Source: Adineta vaga (lineage: Eukaryota; Rotifera). From it: DNA of 64,000 nucleotides. Numbering within the stretch: position 1 is the stretch's first letter; each line of letters starts with the position of its first letter. Where the stretch lies: NCBI GenBank assembly GCA_021613535.1, contig CP075493.1, positions 4,464,001-4,528,000 on the forward strand. Reading direction: 5' to 3'. Below, piece after piece: positions 43,126 to 55,448 of the stretch. Below the pieces are notes generated by a model, which made no database searches, was not told the origin of the DNA, and worked only from the letters and a program-made list of their open reading frames with translations. The position numbers were made by a program, and so were the translations under genes.

Positions 43126-44919
43126 AAAAATTCGTTTTTATCGAAACTCAAGAAGTGAAATACTATATTGAAAGAATAGACTTTTTATTGAAGCTTACAG
43201 TCTAGTATTAATCGCTTAATGCGATAAGAATATCTCATTCAAACAATATCAGAGACTGGATTCTTTGTGTTTTTATGATTTATTATTGCATTTTACTATA
43301 GAATTGTTGCTTGATCCTTAATATAACATTATCAATACAAAACACATGGCCATGTTCTTTTATCATTCGATACTCATTCATCCGTTACAATCAATACGAG
43401 TTTCGTTCATTTCTTTATTCATTCTATACAATTCGATGGAGAAGAATAGTTAATATACATTCACCTGTATGTTGTTTTTTAACGACAAAAACGTAACTTC
43501 AATAATTTGATTGCCGACCTTTCTCTCCAGCGAGACGATACGTGTCCTTACATCTTGGCTCGTATAAGTGAGAAAATAAAGTCCACGTTCAATGAATGAC
43601 CGCTTACCAACATCAAACAATCATATCAACCGATATGTTCAAGTAATGGCATTTATTTCAAGTAGATTTCTATGGACACTCTCTCTATCCAAATCGAATA
43701 AGGAACCGATGACAGATTCTATTTTTTTCACAAAGAACTTCTATCGAACAGTTTCCATCTTCAAAATTCGACTTAATAGTATGTTTTTATTTCAAATTTA
43801 TTTACAAAATAATAGCCTTCTATATCTGTTTGTAGAGCACAATATACATAACATGATATTATCGATTACAATCCTCAACATTATATTCCTATGCAATCGA
43901 ATGAAGAAACTGATACAAAGAACTCGTAAACCATAATATTTTCCATCAAAAAATGAATATTTGGTAGAAATCTATCATCGTCCAGCGACAATATTCTTCT
44001 TCTTGGTGGCTGTCATATGTGTACTGATGATACTTGTAGTTGTAATATGAGCTCAAGCCTCCCCATTTATATATACAATGCGGAACGCATGAATGGCAAA
44101 TGATTGAATCAAGTTTCTTATAAATATATTTCAAAAACAATTTGACATACGTGTATTACCAAGAGTTGTGAAAAACTTATCTAATGATATAATACAACCA
44201 TATAAAGATTTCACTTTGAATAAAATGCTTTTTATTTTGAATTCTTTCGTGATCCTTCTCATTGCCATTTGTTTCGATATGTGTCTACAATATGTTTAGA
44301 AATATTCACGAGTAGAATAGTTGTTTGTTGATAAAATACTTGGGCACATTTAGTGTAAGAAAGTATATTCTATCGAGCTATAGACGAAATGACATCATAT
44401 AAAATGAAGAAAAAAAACGTTCTTTTATTTTTTATAATAATCTCACTATATTTACAATTGAATATAAATATCTTTTCGATTTAAAGAAAGTTCTATACAT
44501 TTGACATCTATGATAAATCATGTTAGATTGTGACCTCTATATACAATTATATCATTCATTTCGCTCTTATCCATTAATATTATGACACGTCATTCTTCTT
44601 GAATTCGTTGTTTTCACTAACTTCTTTCATATGATTGTTAAAAACAATCATCAATCTAAATATAATATGAACGTCATTCAAATGCATATATATTTACAGA
44701 GCATAAGTGATTATTTGTTTTCTACAGAATCGATGTGACGCATTTTTCTTTCAGAGAATAAAATTTTTTCAAAGAAAATATATTGTCTATTTGTTGCGTA
44801 ATATGTCAATAATGATTCATTAAAACTTAACATCATTTTATTATTACTACGAAAAACACAATATATAAATAGGAGATTGAAATCCTTACTCAAGCAATTT
44901 TTTTACTTTTCCATAGACT
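43126..44919. other. Gene-less stretch
   Basis: About 1.8 kb upstream of both the PDZ-ART gene (minus) and the histidine phosphatase gene (plus). It contains scattered short frames (for example plus 43592-43936) without domain-like composition. No RNA or repeat seen. Both promoters should lie here. Confidence 0.5.
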
Positions 44920-45612
44920 ATGTCAAATACAAAGTCTCGTGTACGCCTAATTTTTATTCGTCATGGTCAATCGGAAGCTAACCTTCTTTCGGAAACTATA
45001 TGTGGTCAAAATATTCCAAGTAGATTAAGTCCATTAGGATGCGAACAAGCTGTTCTGTTAGGCAAACGATTAAAATATCAGAAGATTAATTTCGATTATA
45101 TTCTGTGTTCAAATGCAATGCGTGCAAAACAAACAGCAGAAATTGCTTTACAATTAACCAATATGGATGTATCAAAATTAATCCTATCCGATGCACTTTT
45201 AGAACAATCACAAGGTGATTGGGAAGGAAAGAATCGTTACTTATGTTATACAGCAGAAATTATGACACGAATGAGTGATTTACATATTGAATTTAGTTCA
45301 CCCAATGGTGAATCTATTCGAATGGTACAAAAACGTGCAATTGAATTTTTAGAACCATATATTGAACGAGCAAAACAACAAAGTATAGAAGAAAATCGAG
45401 AAATATCTATTGCTATATTTGGTCATGCTAATTGTACACGATCTATTTTACAATATTATTTGGAAACAAATGCGAGATATTCATGGCTTATTGGACAAGA
45501 AAATACTTCAATAACTGAAATTCTATTTAATGAACATGGTACAGCGATGGTTAAAGTTAATGATGCAGCACATTTAACATTTCCCATACCTGACTTGTCT
45601 GAAGAGAAATAA
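44920..45612 (+). CDS. Histidine phosphatase superfamily (phosphoglycerate mutase-like) protein
   Basis: Single exon, 230 residues. The catalytic RHG motif is in FIRHGQSEAN (residues about 12-21). The second arginine is in SNAMRAKQTAE (about 68), the acidic proton-donor region is EQSQGDWEG (about 97), and the second histidine is in FGHANCTRS (about 168). All catalytic residues of a branch 1 histidine phosphatase are therefore present. Related proteins dephosphorylate small metabolites such as fructose bisphosphate (TIGAR-like) or alpha-ribazole phosphate; the substrate is not predictable. Cytosolic. A polyadenylation signal (AATAAA) lies at about 45698, and the gene converges with the next one, 107 bases away. 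Confidence 0.85.
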   Translation: MSNTKSRVRLIFIRHGQSEANLLSETICGQNIPSRLSPLGCEQAVLLGKRLKYQKINFDYILCSNAMRAKQTAEIALQLTNMDVSKLILSDALLEQSQGDWEGKNRYLCYTAEIMTRMSDLHIEFSSPNGESIRMVQKRAIEFLEPYIERAKQQSIEENREISIAIFGHANCTRSILQYYLETNARYSWLIGQENTSITEILFNEHGTAMVKVNDAAHLTFPIPDLSEEK

Positions 45613-45719
45613 TATGTTTAACACTAAATTTTATACTCGTACAAATTCTTAGGAAAATATCTTGTTTGTTTAATGCTACTTATTTTGAATAGAAAAAATA
45701 AAGTTTTAATCAATACAAT

Positions 45720-47776
45720 TCAGTCATCCATATCTATTAAAACTGTTTTTGAGATACTTGAAGGTTCTGAATTAGATCGATTATTTCCATGATAAGTATA
45801 ATTTTGTGCTCGTTTATTTGTTGCTAGTTTGTACTGGTGAGTTGGTTGAGATAATAAATCGATTCCATTACTACTAGAAATTTGTTTCTCAAGACCATAA
45901 TGAAGTACTATGGTTTTTATCACATAGTATCGAAGAAAATAGATCAATAGTTTACTTGAAATAATCAGAAAAAGACCACTTCCAATGATTATAGCGATAA
46001 TTTCACTTATAGTTAAATGAGCGGCAATCTTTTTCGCTGATAAAATAGTAATTGTTGTAGTACTTGCTTCTGTCACAGTAGTCAGTGTGGATGTTGTCAT
46101 CGATGTTGTTGTTGTTCGAGTCACTATGGTTCGTTGACTAGGTATCTAAATGTAAATGTAAACGTACACAACGATGATTTTTATAATTTTGAAAAATAAA
46201 CGGAACTTACTGTACGTATACGTAAAGTAGATGTCACAGAAGTTGTTGACGTAGAAGTCGTGGTAGAACTTGTTGTTTCATAAGGTATATCAAAAGGCCA
46301 AAAAGTTGAATCCACAATAGGCATGGATGATTTAGTACATGTAGAAGCAAGAGCAAGGATACCACTATCAAAATAGATATAATATTGTTCACCAGGAGTC
46401 CATAAAACATTCGATGTGATAACGAGACGATCCGAAAGATAGAGAACATTAGTTGTTTCAGTGACAACGTTAAGACGAAATACATCTGCATTATCGGATA
46501 AACGTTTAAAACGAATGTATGATTCAATTGATGGTCGCATATACTCATCATTTCCCGTAAATATGGTCCATATTGATGTTACTGAAGTTACTGTTCCCAT
46601 CGGAAAACGTGTCATGTTTTGTGTATAGAGAGGATTCATTAATACTGAAGGTGATTCAATGATGAAACGAAGACATGCTGATGCACCTTGATTACCAATA
46701 GAATCAACACCAGAAAAACAATAGAGATTTTGACCATATTGATCTGCACTAGCAAAATAATAAATAAAATAGATAAAAATTGTCGGATCAAATGGATCTG
46801 TTACGAGTTCAGTATTTGTTAAACCTGGTGGATTTACGGATATAATACTAGTTACATTTGACTTGGGGCATTGTACTTGCAGACGTATTCGAGTTTTAAA
46901 TGTTGTATTAGCTGTCAAATAGATACATTTATCAGCCAAAAGATCACCAACATAAAGTGGTCCAGTCCAACATGGATTCGGAGAATCGTAAACACGAAAA
47001 ACAAATTGAATTGGAACTTGAGATAGATATGATGATGGAGGACTAGTTGGTGTTTCATAATCCACAATGGTTAATGCTACTGCATAATAACCAGATATAT
47101 TAGGAGTAAAAGTTAGATAACAGCTAGTCTCATTAAGTGTTGCACCAGGAATATTATCTGTTAAGTTTCCACATTGTCTCGTTCCATTTGACCAAAGACA
47201 TTGGTAAGGATCAAAATCATTATCAGCAACATTTATTTTCAGAACATATGTTTTTAAACGACGTAGTATATAAATAGGTAACATAGTTACAACAGGAGCA
47301 TTATTATAACGACCACTGGGTCGTTTATATGTTTGAATTTGAACAGCTACACTCCAATCAGCATCAGCACTATAGACTAATAAAAACCAGCCTTTATCAC
47401 TAAATGTTGCAACAAAACTAGCATTTTTGCGAACATTAAATGTAAAACGACCTTCACCAGCAGCATACTGTTCACTGATACTATAACCTGTGCATGGTAC
47501 TTGAACAGAACCAAGAGTTGAAAGACCAGTTGGACATGTACTTACACATTTGATACTTCCAGCTCCCAAAAGTGGTAATCTATTTGGTATGGTAAGACCA
47601 GTACATACTGGTGTATAAGCATCATATTTCCATGCATGCCTTTGTAAGATTTCAATCAGAACATTCGTAGATGAACTTTCATTCAATACACGCCATGATA
47701 TCATCGAACCACGATAATGTTTAGTACTAGCATGGTCTATTATTATAATAAAAAGTAAAACAATGTCTATCCACAT
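45720..47776 (-). CDS. Type I membrane glycoprotein of unknown family
   Basis: Two exons, 47776-46211 and 46145-45720, around a 65-base phase-0 intron (GTAAGT...ACATTTAG), giving 663 residues. It has a signal peptide (MWIDIVLLFIIIIDHAS), then a large extracellular region with many cysteines and about eight N-x-S/T sites. Two stretches look like immunoglobulin or cadherin-type beta sandwiches (about 155-280 and 285-390: AVALTIVDYE, GVDSIGNQGASAC). A Thr/Ser-rich stalk spans the exon junction, then one transmembrane helix (about 565-590, IIAIIIGSGLFLII) and a cytoplasmic tail of about 70 residues. Probably a surface receptor or adhesion molecule. I do not recognise the family. Confidence 0.65.
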
Positions 47777-48116
47777 ATTTTTCGAAATGTAATTATTGAT
47801 CTGCTATCAACATAAAGGAGTCCATCAAAAGAATTGTCATGAATATAAATTATTTATTTGCAAAAACAAATTCCATTGTATGTAAATAACAAGGCGGCGG
47901 ACAAACTATAGTTATATTACTTAAAAAGACAAAAGTATGCTGGATGACATAAAAAGTATGAACTGAAAAAAGCTTCTATACTATGTATGCACTATTTCAT
48001 AATTACATATCTGGTTATTATACAAGATATATAACAATTATGTTCGTTATTAACTTTAGGTGTAAACAATTTCTTTAAAAGAAACAACGATCAGTTTTGT
48101 TTAAATATTCGTATTT
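47777..48116. other. Short gene-less stretch
   Basis: About 340 bases between the promoter side of the type I membrane protein and the 3' end of the ZZ-kinase gene. Nothing recognisable. Confidence 0.5.
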
Positions 48117-50393
48117 TTATTGAACAGGACATTGTATTTGTATCGGATTAGCAGCATTTGTATCAACTTTAACTCCAGGTACATCTTGTGGATTCTCAAG
48201 AAATTCGGATGGAAATCGTTTTCGAATGAATTCAGTTGCTGGTAAATGAAATTTTTCATAGAAAGCAACGAAGATTTTATCTTTGTCTTCTGTCGACAAC
48301 GTTATGTAGCCTGGATGTTTCTTCAGAATCATTTCATTGAAACCAGTATTATAGAGATCAAGAGTTTTTTCAATTTCTAATGCTGTTGGACGTCGTTTTG
48401 GATCATCTACTGTACATCGAGCGATTAAATCAGCAAATATAGGACTCGGTTCTGAAAACGCAATTTTATTATCAGCACGTGGTTGAAACACGTGTCTTTT
48501 TGATGTAAAAAGTTCATTTAATGTTAGACCAAATGTAAATATATCAAGTTTCTGATCATAACTACCTCGATAAAATTCCGGTGGCATATATGGTTGACAT
48601 CCAATCATTGTATGTTGATTCATTGGATCGATCACTCGTGCAATACCCATATCACCAATTTTGGCTATATAATATTCATTAACAAGAATATTATCAGGTC
48701 GAATATCTCGATGAATCATTCGATGTTCATGAATTTTTCTCATTCCACTAACAATATGTCTTGCCATATCAAGTTTTCGTCGTAAAGATATCTGATTTCC
48801 TTTATCTTTAATCAAACTAGCAAGACTACCACGAGACATATATTCCATTATGAGCATATAAACTTTTCCTTTCTCATGAATTCCTGCTGAGAAACCATAT
48901 GTTTTTAAAATATAAGCACCCGATAATTCTGTATAAGCTGCAATTTCTTTCAAGAAACTTTTTTCCAATATTTCAGCATTAACTGTCGGTGGTACTAAAA
49001 TAAGTTTACATGCTACAGGACGTTTTTTTGATAACCATTTTGCTTTATATACTGCACCTAGTTATTCGATAAAGAAAAATATGAGTTTTTTCTAATCAGC
49101 CATAAAAATGTAATTGTCAAAGAAAACATACCAAATGCACCTTTTCCCAATTCATCACCTAATTCAATATCAGACGCAGGAATTCGATGGACAGGTTCAC
49201 GAGATATAACAATAAGTGGATGAGTAGATTCATGTTTTTTACTAATAATATCTCTTGCTAAACATCGTTGACATAAATTATAATTGGGACATGTATCACA
49301 TTTAAATCTTAATCCTATAATTGGAACAATATCACATCCATCACAACTAATTGAATCATGTACATCGTTTTTATGAAATTCTTGAAGTTTACTCAAAGTG
49401 ATATCAGCATCTGTAACTGTTCGGCCAAAGATTTCACCAGGTGTTTTAAAATGAACGAATGCATGACCACTTTTATGATGATTCGATTCTCGACGTCGTT
49501 CAAAACATCGTGCACATAAATTGATTTTTTCGCAATGCAAACATTTATATCGATCAGTTCGAATAGGAGAACAACCACATGCAGTGCACTGTACTCGATG
49601 AAATTCTCCATTATCATTCTCGGTAGACGTATTATTTCCAAGCATTAATTGTAAAATTTGCATCAATACTGCATTACGAATTGCCTTCTCTTCTTTTTCA
49701 TCTCTACTTGAACCTTCTAAAAAGATGGATTCATCTGTGATTATACACATTTAATTTAGAATGAAACTAACGAGCGTGCTACTATAAATAGATATTTTTC
49801 GAAAGAGTATCTCTTACTCGTTTCTTCTTGTACATCAGAAAGAATGTTCGATTTTGTTCGTATAGCACTGTCTGAATGTGATGTTTTTGATATTAGTGTA
49901 TTGTCATCTTCTAAATAAAAACTAGTATAAGTAATCAAAGATGATATCGAATCTTCAACTTGAATATTCATTTGTTGATACAGCACTACTGTTAGTAGAT
50001 TGTGTTGGAGATATATTTCCATAAAGTCTTTCGCAATCATGTCGTGTTCCTAAGAAAGTGTTCAAGTTACGTTATTCTATATGTATTGTATAGACATAAT
50101 ATACCTTTTAAGAGAATCGTTCCTTTGCATTCTCTACCGTTGTAATTCACTGTATATGTTTCATAGACTTGAATCGATGTTGGAGAAGCTTTTATTTGAT
50201 TTAATGGTACAATATCGAAATTTTTTCTATCTGACCATCGTATCAAACAATATTGTTCATTGGTAGTATATTCACTTTCTGAAATGATACCATATCCAAT
50301 GTGTATATATATATATATATGTAATGCAATTCGAAAAAGAAAATACTTACCCTCTCGCTCACTCGTTGTTTGTTTTAGAAAACGACGAAACAT
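48117..50393 (-). CDS. Protein kinase with two N-terminal ZZ-type zinc fingers
   Basis: Six exons: 50393-50351, 50278-50105, 50049-49960, 49910-49818, 49716-49132 and 49057-48117, all phase-1 junctions, 641 residues. The exon 3 donor and the exon 5 acceptor have in-frame alternatives. Residues about 15-75 form a small beta-rich module (CLIRWSDRKNFDIV). ZZ finger 1 is at about 177-222 (CTACGCSP, CLHCEKINLCARC) and finger 2 at about 243-292 (CDGCDIVP, CDTCPNYNLCQRC). The kinase domain runs from about 318 to 585: glycine loop GKGAFGAVY, lysine in VACKL, HRDIRPDN, then DMG instead of DFG, and PPE for APE. Catalytic K, HRD aspartate and DMG aspartate remain, so it may be active. It resembles tyrosine-kinase-like serine/threonine kinases. 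ZZ fingers typically bind protein N-termini or ubiquitin-related partners, which suggests substrate recruitment. Confidence 0.75.
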
Positions 50394-50992
50394 TTCGATC
50401 GTAATTGATTATCTAAAACATATAACATAGGTACGGTAAAGAAGGAAATCAATTATTAATGTGGGAAATTTTCGTAAATATATGTGTATGAATGATGACA
50501 AACGACCTGCATTATCATGTTTCTTCGCTTTTCCCTTTCAGGCATTATAAGTTACAATAAAAACCCATAGAATTCTAAATCATCCAAAAAACAAAAGAAT
50601 GCAAATATGTTTTCAAAAACAATAATACAACAATACCATGACTATTGTACCATCAGTCATCCCTTTACTATTAGATATCTTCTCTCGAGACAACTTAGTT
50701 TGTGTTCTTCATCATTTTAAGCTCTATTAATATAACTCATAGTTGGAAAAAAAGAATGTGAAACATATATTGACTATAGCAATTAACATGTGATGTTATC
50801 AGCCAGGTTTCTTTTGCATTCCTTATCTTTATAAACAAAACAAAAACATGAAACATTCATGTATCTTTTTGTGCTATAATTTCTTTTCAACATATATGAA
50901 CATGAAAACGATTGTTTATTTTTTGGACACAAAGTGCATAAATACGTACAGAAAGTCATAACGAAAACACTATGAGAAATGAAAGAAGTAGC
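50394..50992. other. Gene-less stretch
   Basis: About 600 AT-rich bases between the kinase start and the 3' end of the lectin gene. No coding or RNA feature found. Confidence 0.5.
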
Positions 50993-52585
50993 TTAAGTAC
51001 AAAAGTATGTTAACCAAAGTCTTTTTTGCTGACCAAAGCATGTATCGAGAAAAAATGCGTTATTGGAAATAAATGTACATATTGATGCATTGTTACCACA
51101 ATACGATGTAACATTAACAGTAACATCCATTTTTGAACAGGGACTTGATGCACAGTTACATAACATTAGATTTTGAACACCATAAAAAGCGTAGTGAATA
51201 TTAATCGTTGGTGTTGGTGAAGAGCAATTCATATATACTAGAGAGCCTTCGATTAAGCTGCTTAGAGTTTGAAGAACTAAAAGATGAAAAATAGTGAAAG
51301 ATGATTATACGAATAAAACTGATGTACCACCCGTAGTTGTAGTTGTATTTTGATCTAAAAATAGTGAAACTGATGATAAGATTTTGTAATCTATTGAGAA
51401 TCTAAGAAAGTCTTTTGGTTTTTTTGTCATAAATGGTTTGAAAGAATATTGAAATGATAGTTTCAATGTAAAACGAAATCCTGCTAGTCGTATATGCTAT
51501 ATATTTATTTAAGAACATGATGAGGTCTTACATGATATTGTTGATATTGATTTGTATGGTTTAATTAAAAGTCCAACCAGAAGTGTAGAAATAGCTATAC
51601 TTAGACATAGCACTGAAAGTACAGATATAACGATACATCTCCAAGAACAATGACAACAGTTTTTTGACAAATATCTATGTGGAAAGTCGAGATAATTTAA
51701 AAAAAAACTGTTTAATTAATTTACTTTCTTTGAGCACGATTTTTCGAATTTTGTCGATGGAAATCATTTGTGACACACCACTTATCTGGTGTGATAACTG
51801 TCAGATTCTAATCACACAGAAAAGAATATAGAAGTCAGAGAATGCAAATTAATTTTACTCTTATATCATTAAAATCATTCACACTATTTCGAAGATATGT
51901 TTTTGAACAGTTATCATTCGAACTTAAAGAAGAATTGAGAGTATTTGCTGTGTTTAATGAACTAACACCATCGTCCACTTGTACATTGTTTCCTCTGAGA
52001 GTACTATGGTTTTCCAATCGATCATGCATTTTCTTCGTATTTAATATCATCTATGACAAAATAGATAAAAAGACACGACTGTTATTTTGTGTACATACAG
52101 AGTGATCAGACGATCGAATTGGTTTTACAGGTTCGACTTGATTTATCTTGAATGAATGAGGATGTGATAGTCGTTTATAAATATCAAGAGAATCAGTTTG
52201 ATCTTTTGAATCTTGTCGAGAATTCTAGAATAAATGAACTATACTGACTAGATACAAGAAAACGAATGATAATGCATGTTAAATCAAACCGATAATGATT
52301 TCTTCTGAGTGGACTGAATGCTTTTACGTCGTCTTATCGTCACGTGAATAATAGACTTTGATGATGTTTTCGTTACAGATTCGTGTTGATGCTGAAAATA
52401 CACAATCATATATATAATCAAACAAGGTAAGATGTTAAAGAAATTTACTAAGGTTTTACGCGAACGATGACGCGCTTTGACGGCGTTTGATTGAGTTTCA
52501 TGAAGTTGATCTAAATACGAATTATATAGGAATGTTCAAATAGATTTGACATATACAGATTAGTACCTCGAATAACTCGCAGCAT
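50993..52585 (-). CDS. Type II membrane protein with SUEL (galactose/rhamnose-binding) lectin domain
   Basis: Nine small exons: 52585-52567, 52510-52449, 52391-52290, 52224-52099, 52050-51859, 51807-51725, 51674-51532, 51354-51328 and 51276-50993. Introns are 48-65 bases (one of 176), all phase-consistent, and the product is 345 residues. The first 195 residues are hydrophilic, Ser/Lys-rich and presumably cytoplasmic. One transmembrane segment follows (about 205-230, IVISVLSVLCLSIAISTLLV), flanked by CCHCSWRC, then a short Thr-rich linker and the lectin domain (about 255-345). The domain has the SUEL signature: the N-terminal cysteine, INIHYAFYG, paired cysteines (SYCGNNASIC), and the ending DTCFGQQKRLWLTYFC. 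It would bind galactose- or rhamnose-type glycans outside the cell. The first exon (19 bases) is the least certain part. Confidence 0.68.
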
Positions 52586-52959
52586 TTTTTACACTCTTTC
52601 TAAGAGAGGATAGAGTTTTTTATGTGAATGGTTTCGTTCTAATTTAAATAATGAAAATGAATCTATGAAAATACCTTTGTTCTCGTTCCTATCAACCATG
52701 GATTGATTCTTTGTTTGATTATGTATTTCTTATTGAATACTTTCAAATATATAATTTGCGTATCATGTATTTTCTATCGTTAAATAGTCAAAAGAAAATA
52801 TTTCATCGAATGTCATAAAAATCGAATAATTCCTTATCTTGTTATTATCACATTATAAATCTGATTATAATTATAGTTTGATCGAATAATTAGAACGAGA
52901 ATATGTCCATTCTTCGTTGAATTTATTTTTCTATTTTAGGTAACCATTTTCAACATCAG
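52586..52959. other. Short gene-less stretch
   Basis: About 370 AT-rich bases between the lectin gene's first exon and the 3' end of the secreted nuclease-like gene. Nothing recognisable. Confidence 0.5.
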
Positions 52960-53927
52960 TTAACCAAAAATATTCTTTTTATAAGTCATTTCAGTTAGCA
53001 CAGGTAAATGATCCGATGGATAAAATCCATTGTTCGAATCAGTTAAAGTTCCATGTTGTAATACTTTAAAATCTGCACTCGTCACAAAAATATGATCGAT
53101 ACATTTGCCCATTTGATTTCCAACAAAAAATGTAGAAAATGTACTATCTGGACCGCAATGATATGTTTCTGTCAAATGTTTACTATCTTTGAAATGTGTA
53201 TCTGTAATCATTGTGCGATAAGCATCCGACGAGGGCGATGCATTAAAATCACCAGTCAATATCATTGGTGTTGAATAACCAGCAATAGCTTTTGTTTGAG
53301 ACATAAGAAGACGCGCACTTTGAAGACGAGATGTTCTACCTTTACTATCAAAATGTGTATTGAAATGATAGAATGTTTGGAGAGTATATCGATCTCGTAA
53401 TTTCACCCAACTACAAATACGTGTTGCAGCTGCATCCCATCCTTCACTACCAGGTCGTGTTGGTGTTTCCGATAGCCAAAATGTACCATTATCAAGTAGA
53501 TCAAAACGATCAGATCGATAAAATATCGGAGAAAATTCTCCTCGATTATGTCCATCTCTATCGCCAACACCATAATAATTATAATTAGGTAATCGATATT
53601 TTAAATCAGAAAGTTGTCCACGTAAAACTTCTTGAAGACCAAAAACATCAGGAGCACGCATTCGAATCAAATTGAAAACATTTTGTTTACGAACTGACCA
53701 TCGATTGATTCCATCAGAAGATGTTTCATATCGAACATTATACGACATTACACGCAATGCATGCACTCCACCTTTAGACAGCATGGCTACGAAAAGAGAA
53801 AAACAATGCAAACTGTATTCATCAAAACTGACATCAATTTAAAAGATGCTGATGAAGTCTTACCACAAGGTGTTTGTGTATTTGCAACATGACAGAAATA
53901 TAGAATGACGATTAGAAGGACAAACAT
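52960..53927 (-). CDS. Secreted endonuclease/exonuclease/phosphatase family protein
   Basis: Two exons, 53927-53864 and 53786-52960, around a 77-base phase-1 intron (GTAAGA...TTTTCGTAG), giving 296 residues. Exon 1 encodes a signal peptide (MFVLLIVILYFCHVANTQT); a methionine within the intron-read-through frame is not the start. The EEP domain begins LRVMSYNVRYE and has GLQEV, FNTHFDSKG, TGDFNASP (G-D-F-N), CIDHIFV and SDHLPV, so all catalytic positions are kept. The N-terminal pattern (SYNVRYETSSDGINRW) is typical of bacterial-type secreted EEP hydrolases. A bacterial origin followed by gain of a signal-peptide exon is plausible but unproven. Not closely related to the EEP gene at 28108-28890. 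Confidence 0.78.
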
Positions 53928-54236
53928 CTTCTTGATAGATGAAAATAAATATGTCATATGGAAGCATGGTATTTATATATCAATTTTCTGATATTCATCA
54001 ATAAAAGATTAAATGGATCATATTTTTAGAGGCACATTATTAATAACAAGTCATGTTTTTGTACTTTGGACAAAGAAAGATACAGATGGGTATTAATTTA
54101 ATCTTCTATCAGGGCATTTGACAATATCAAATGTACTAAACTATTTCCTTTGAAATGATTTATGCCATGATTCATTTATTTTTGTGTAAACTACAATATC
54201 AATATAAAAAAGAAACGTTTCTATTCATTCATTCAT
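53928..54236. other. Short gene-less stretch
   Basis: About 310 bases separating the secreted EEP gene from the TM6SF-like gene; no feature found. Confidence 0.5.
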
Positions 54237-55448
54237 TCAATAGAATTCTCTATCTCTATTTTCAGCACAGACACGAAAAGCTAACAGTTGTGGTACAATT
54301 GCTAATACTGAATTCAGGCCGACACTAATCCACCAATTGTCCGATGGAATTGCTGACCAAGATGAATCAGGAAACAACGGTGGATTGTGTAATGAAGATA
54401 ACAGGTATGAAAATTGAGCTTGAGCAGCAGCTCCAGCATGTACCATGGTCCAATCAGGAAACCAATTGAATTGAGATGGTTGTTGATCATAAAATAGCAA
54501 TGCATTAATTGCAAGATAATAGTATGCAACAAAATAAAATCCATATGTTAAAAGTTGAACGGTTGGAAATCCTGATTTATTTAATATATATGGTTCATAT
54601 TGATAATAGAAGCTATTCATTGTTAATGGCGTTTTCAAAGCATGTAATACACGAAAGATAGCAAATAGTATAGCACATATCATATAACTAATAAATAGCA
54701 TATCCAAAGGACGTGAATATAATGATTTTCGATTTGGTAATTTTCGATTTTCTTTCATTTGTTGTTGAATAAAATAAGTACGTGTATGACATTGTTGTAG
54801 AAGAAAAATTAATGGAAACATTGCATACGGTACATTTAATAAACATGATGGTTTGATATGACTCCCATATTGACCAACTGCAGCACCACCAACGAGTACA
54901 ATCAATGAATTTATAATTGAACCACACCAAAATAATGAAAGAAAACGGAAAATTTTCGTTTTCGTTCGTTGTTTTAACATGAAATATAACATTATTAAAT
55001 ACAAGAGAAAATGTACTGTACCATCCCAATAATTAATATATAATCCATGACCAGTTTTCAGATATACTTCTCCTTGTTCCAAATAGAAAAGAAACGCCGA
55101 TGAATAACCATCAATTGTCAAAGCTAGTAGAAGATCAGCAATAGCAGTAAATGAAAATATTGTAAATACGTAGAAAAACATCTCTTTTTTAACATGAAGT
55201 AAATGTTTAATCAATAGAAAATATGTTAATGGTGCTACTGATAGACATATAACTGCACTATAAAGAAAAACATTTAAGGAATTTTTCATTTCTTTCATAT
55301 AAGATAAAATGTAGCAGATTGGTACGGATAAGAATGAAACAGCAACGACACCGAATAAGATACGAAATGGTGATTCTGATTCAAATGATTTCATGGATGA
55401 TTGTATATCTGTTTCTTTTGATAATTGTTTCTTTTTTGTTCGATTCAT
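54237..55448 (-). CDS. Transmembrane 6 superfamily (TM6SF)-like protein
   Basis: Single exon, 403 residues from the ATG at 55448; the open frame upstream begins at a TTG that is not a credible start. About nine to ten hydrophobic segments. Two EXPERA-type regions are visible. The first has YLKTGHGLYINYWDGTVHF around residues 135-155. The second has FNWFPDWTMVHAGAAAQAQ around 330-350, the conserved histidine and small-residue patch seen in TM6SF1/TM6SF2 and in EBP-like proteins. Human TM6SF2 is an ER/Golgi protein affecting lipoprotein lipidation, so a lipid-handling role in the ER is the best guess. The basic N-terminus (NRTKKKQ) would be cytosolic. Confidence 0.75.
   Translation of the reverse strand: MNRTKKKQLSKETDIQSSMKSFESESPFRILFGVVAVSFLSVPICYILSYMKEMKNSLNVFLYSAVICLSVAPLTYFLLIKHLLHVKKEMFFYVFTIFSFTAIADLLLALTIDGYSSAFLFYLEQGEVYLKTGHGLYINYWDGTVHFLLYLIMLYFMLKQRTKTKIFRFLSLFWCGSIINSLIVLVGGAAVGQYGSHIKPSCLLNVPYAMFPLIFLLQQCHTRTYFIQQQMKENRKLPNRKSLYSRPLDMLFISYMICAILFAIFRVLHALKTPLTMNSFYYQYEPYILNKSGFPTVQLLTYGFYFVAYYYLAINALLFYDQQPSQFNWFPDWTMVHAGAAAQAQFSYLLSSLHNPPLFPDSSWSAIPSDNWWISVGLNSVLAIVPQLLAFRVCAENRDREFY

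Noticed and set aside
43592-43936. 114-codon plus-strand frame in the gap before the phosphatase gene
   Set aside because: No recognisable motif, irregular AT-driven composition and no splice or start context; kept as non-coding.
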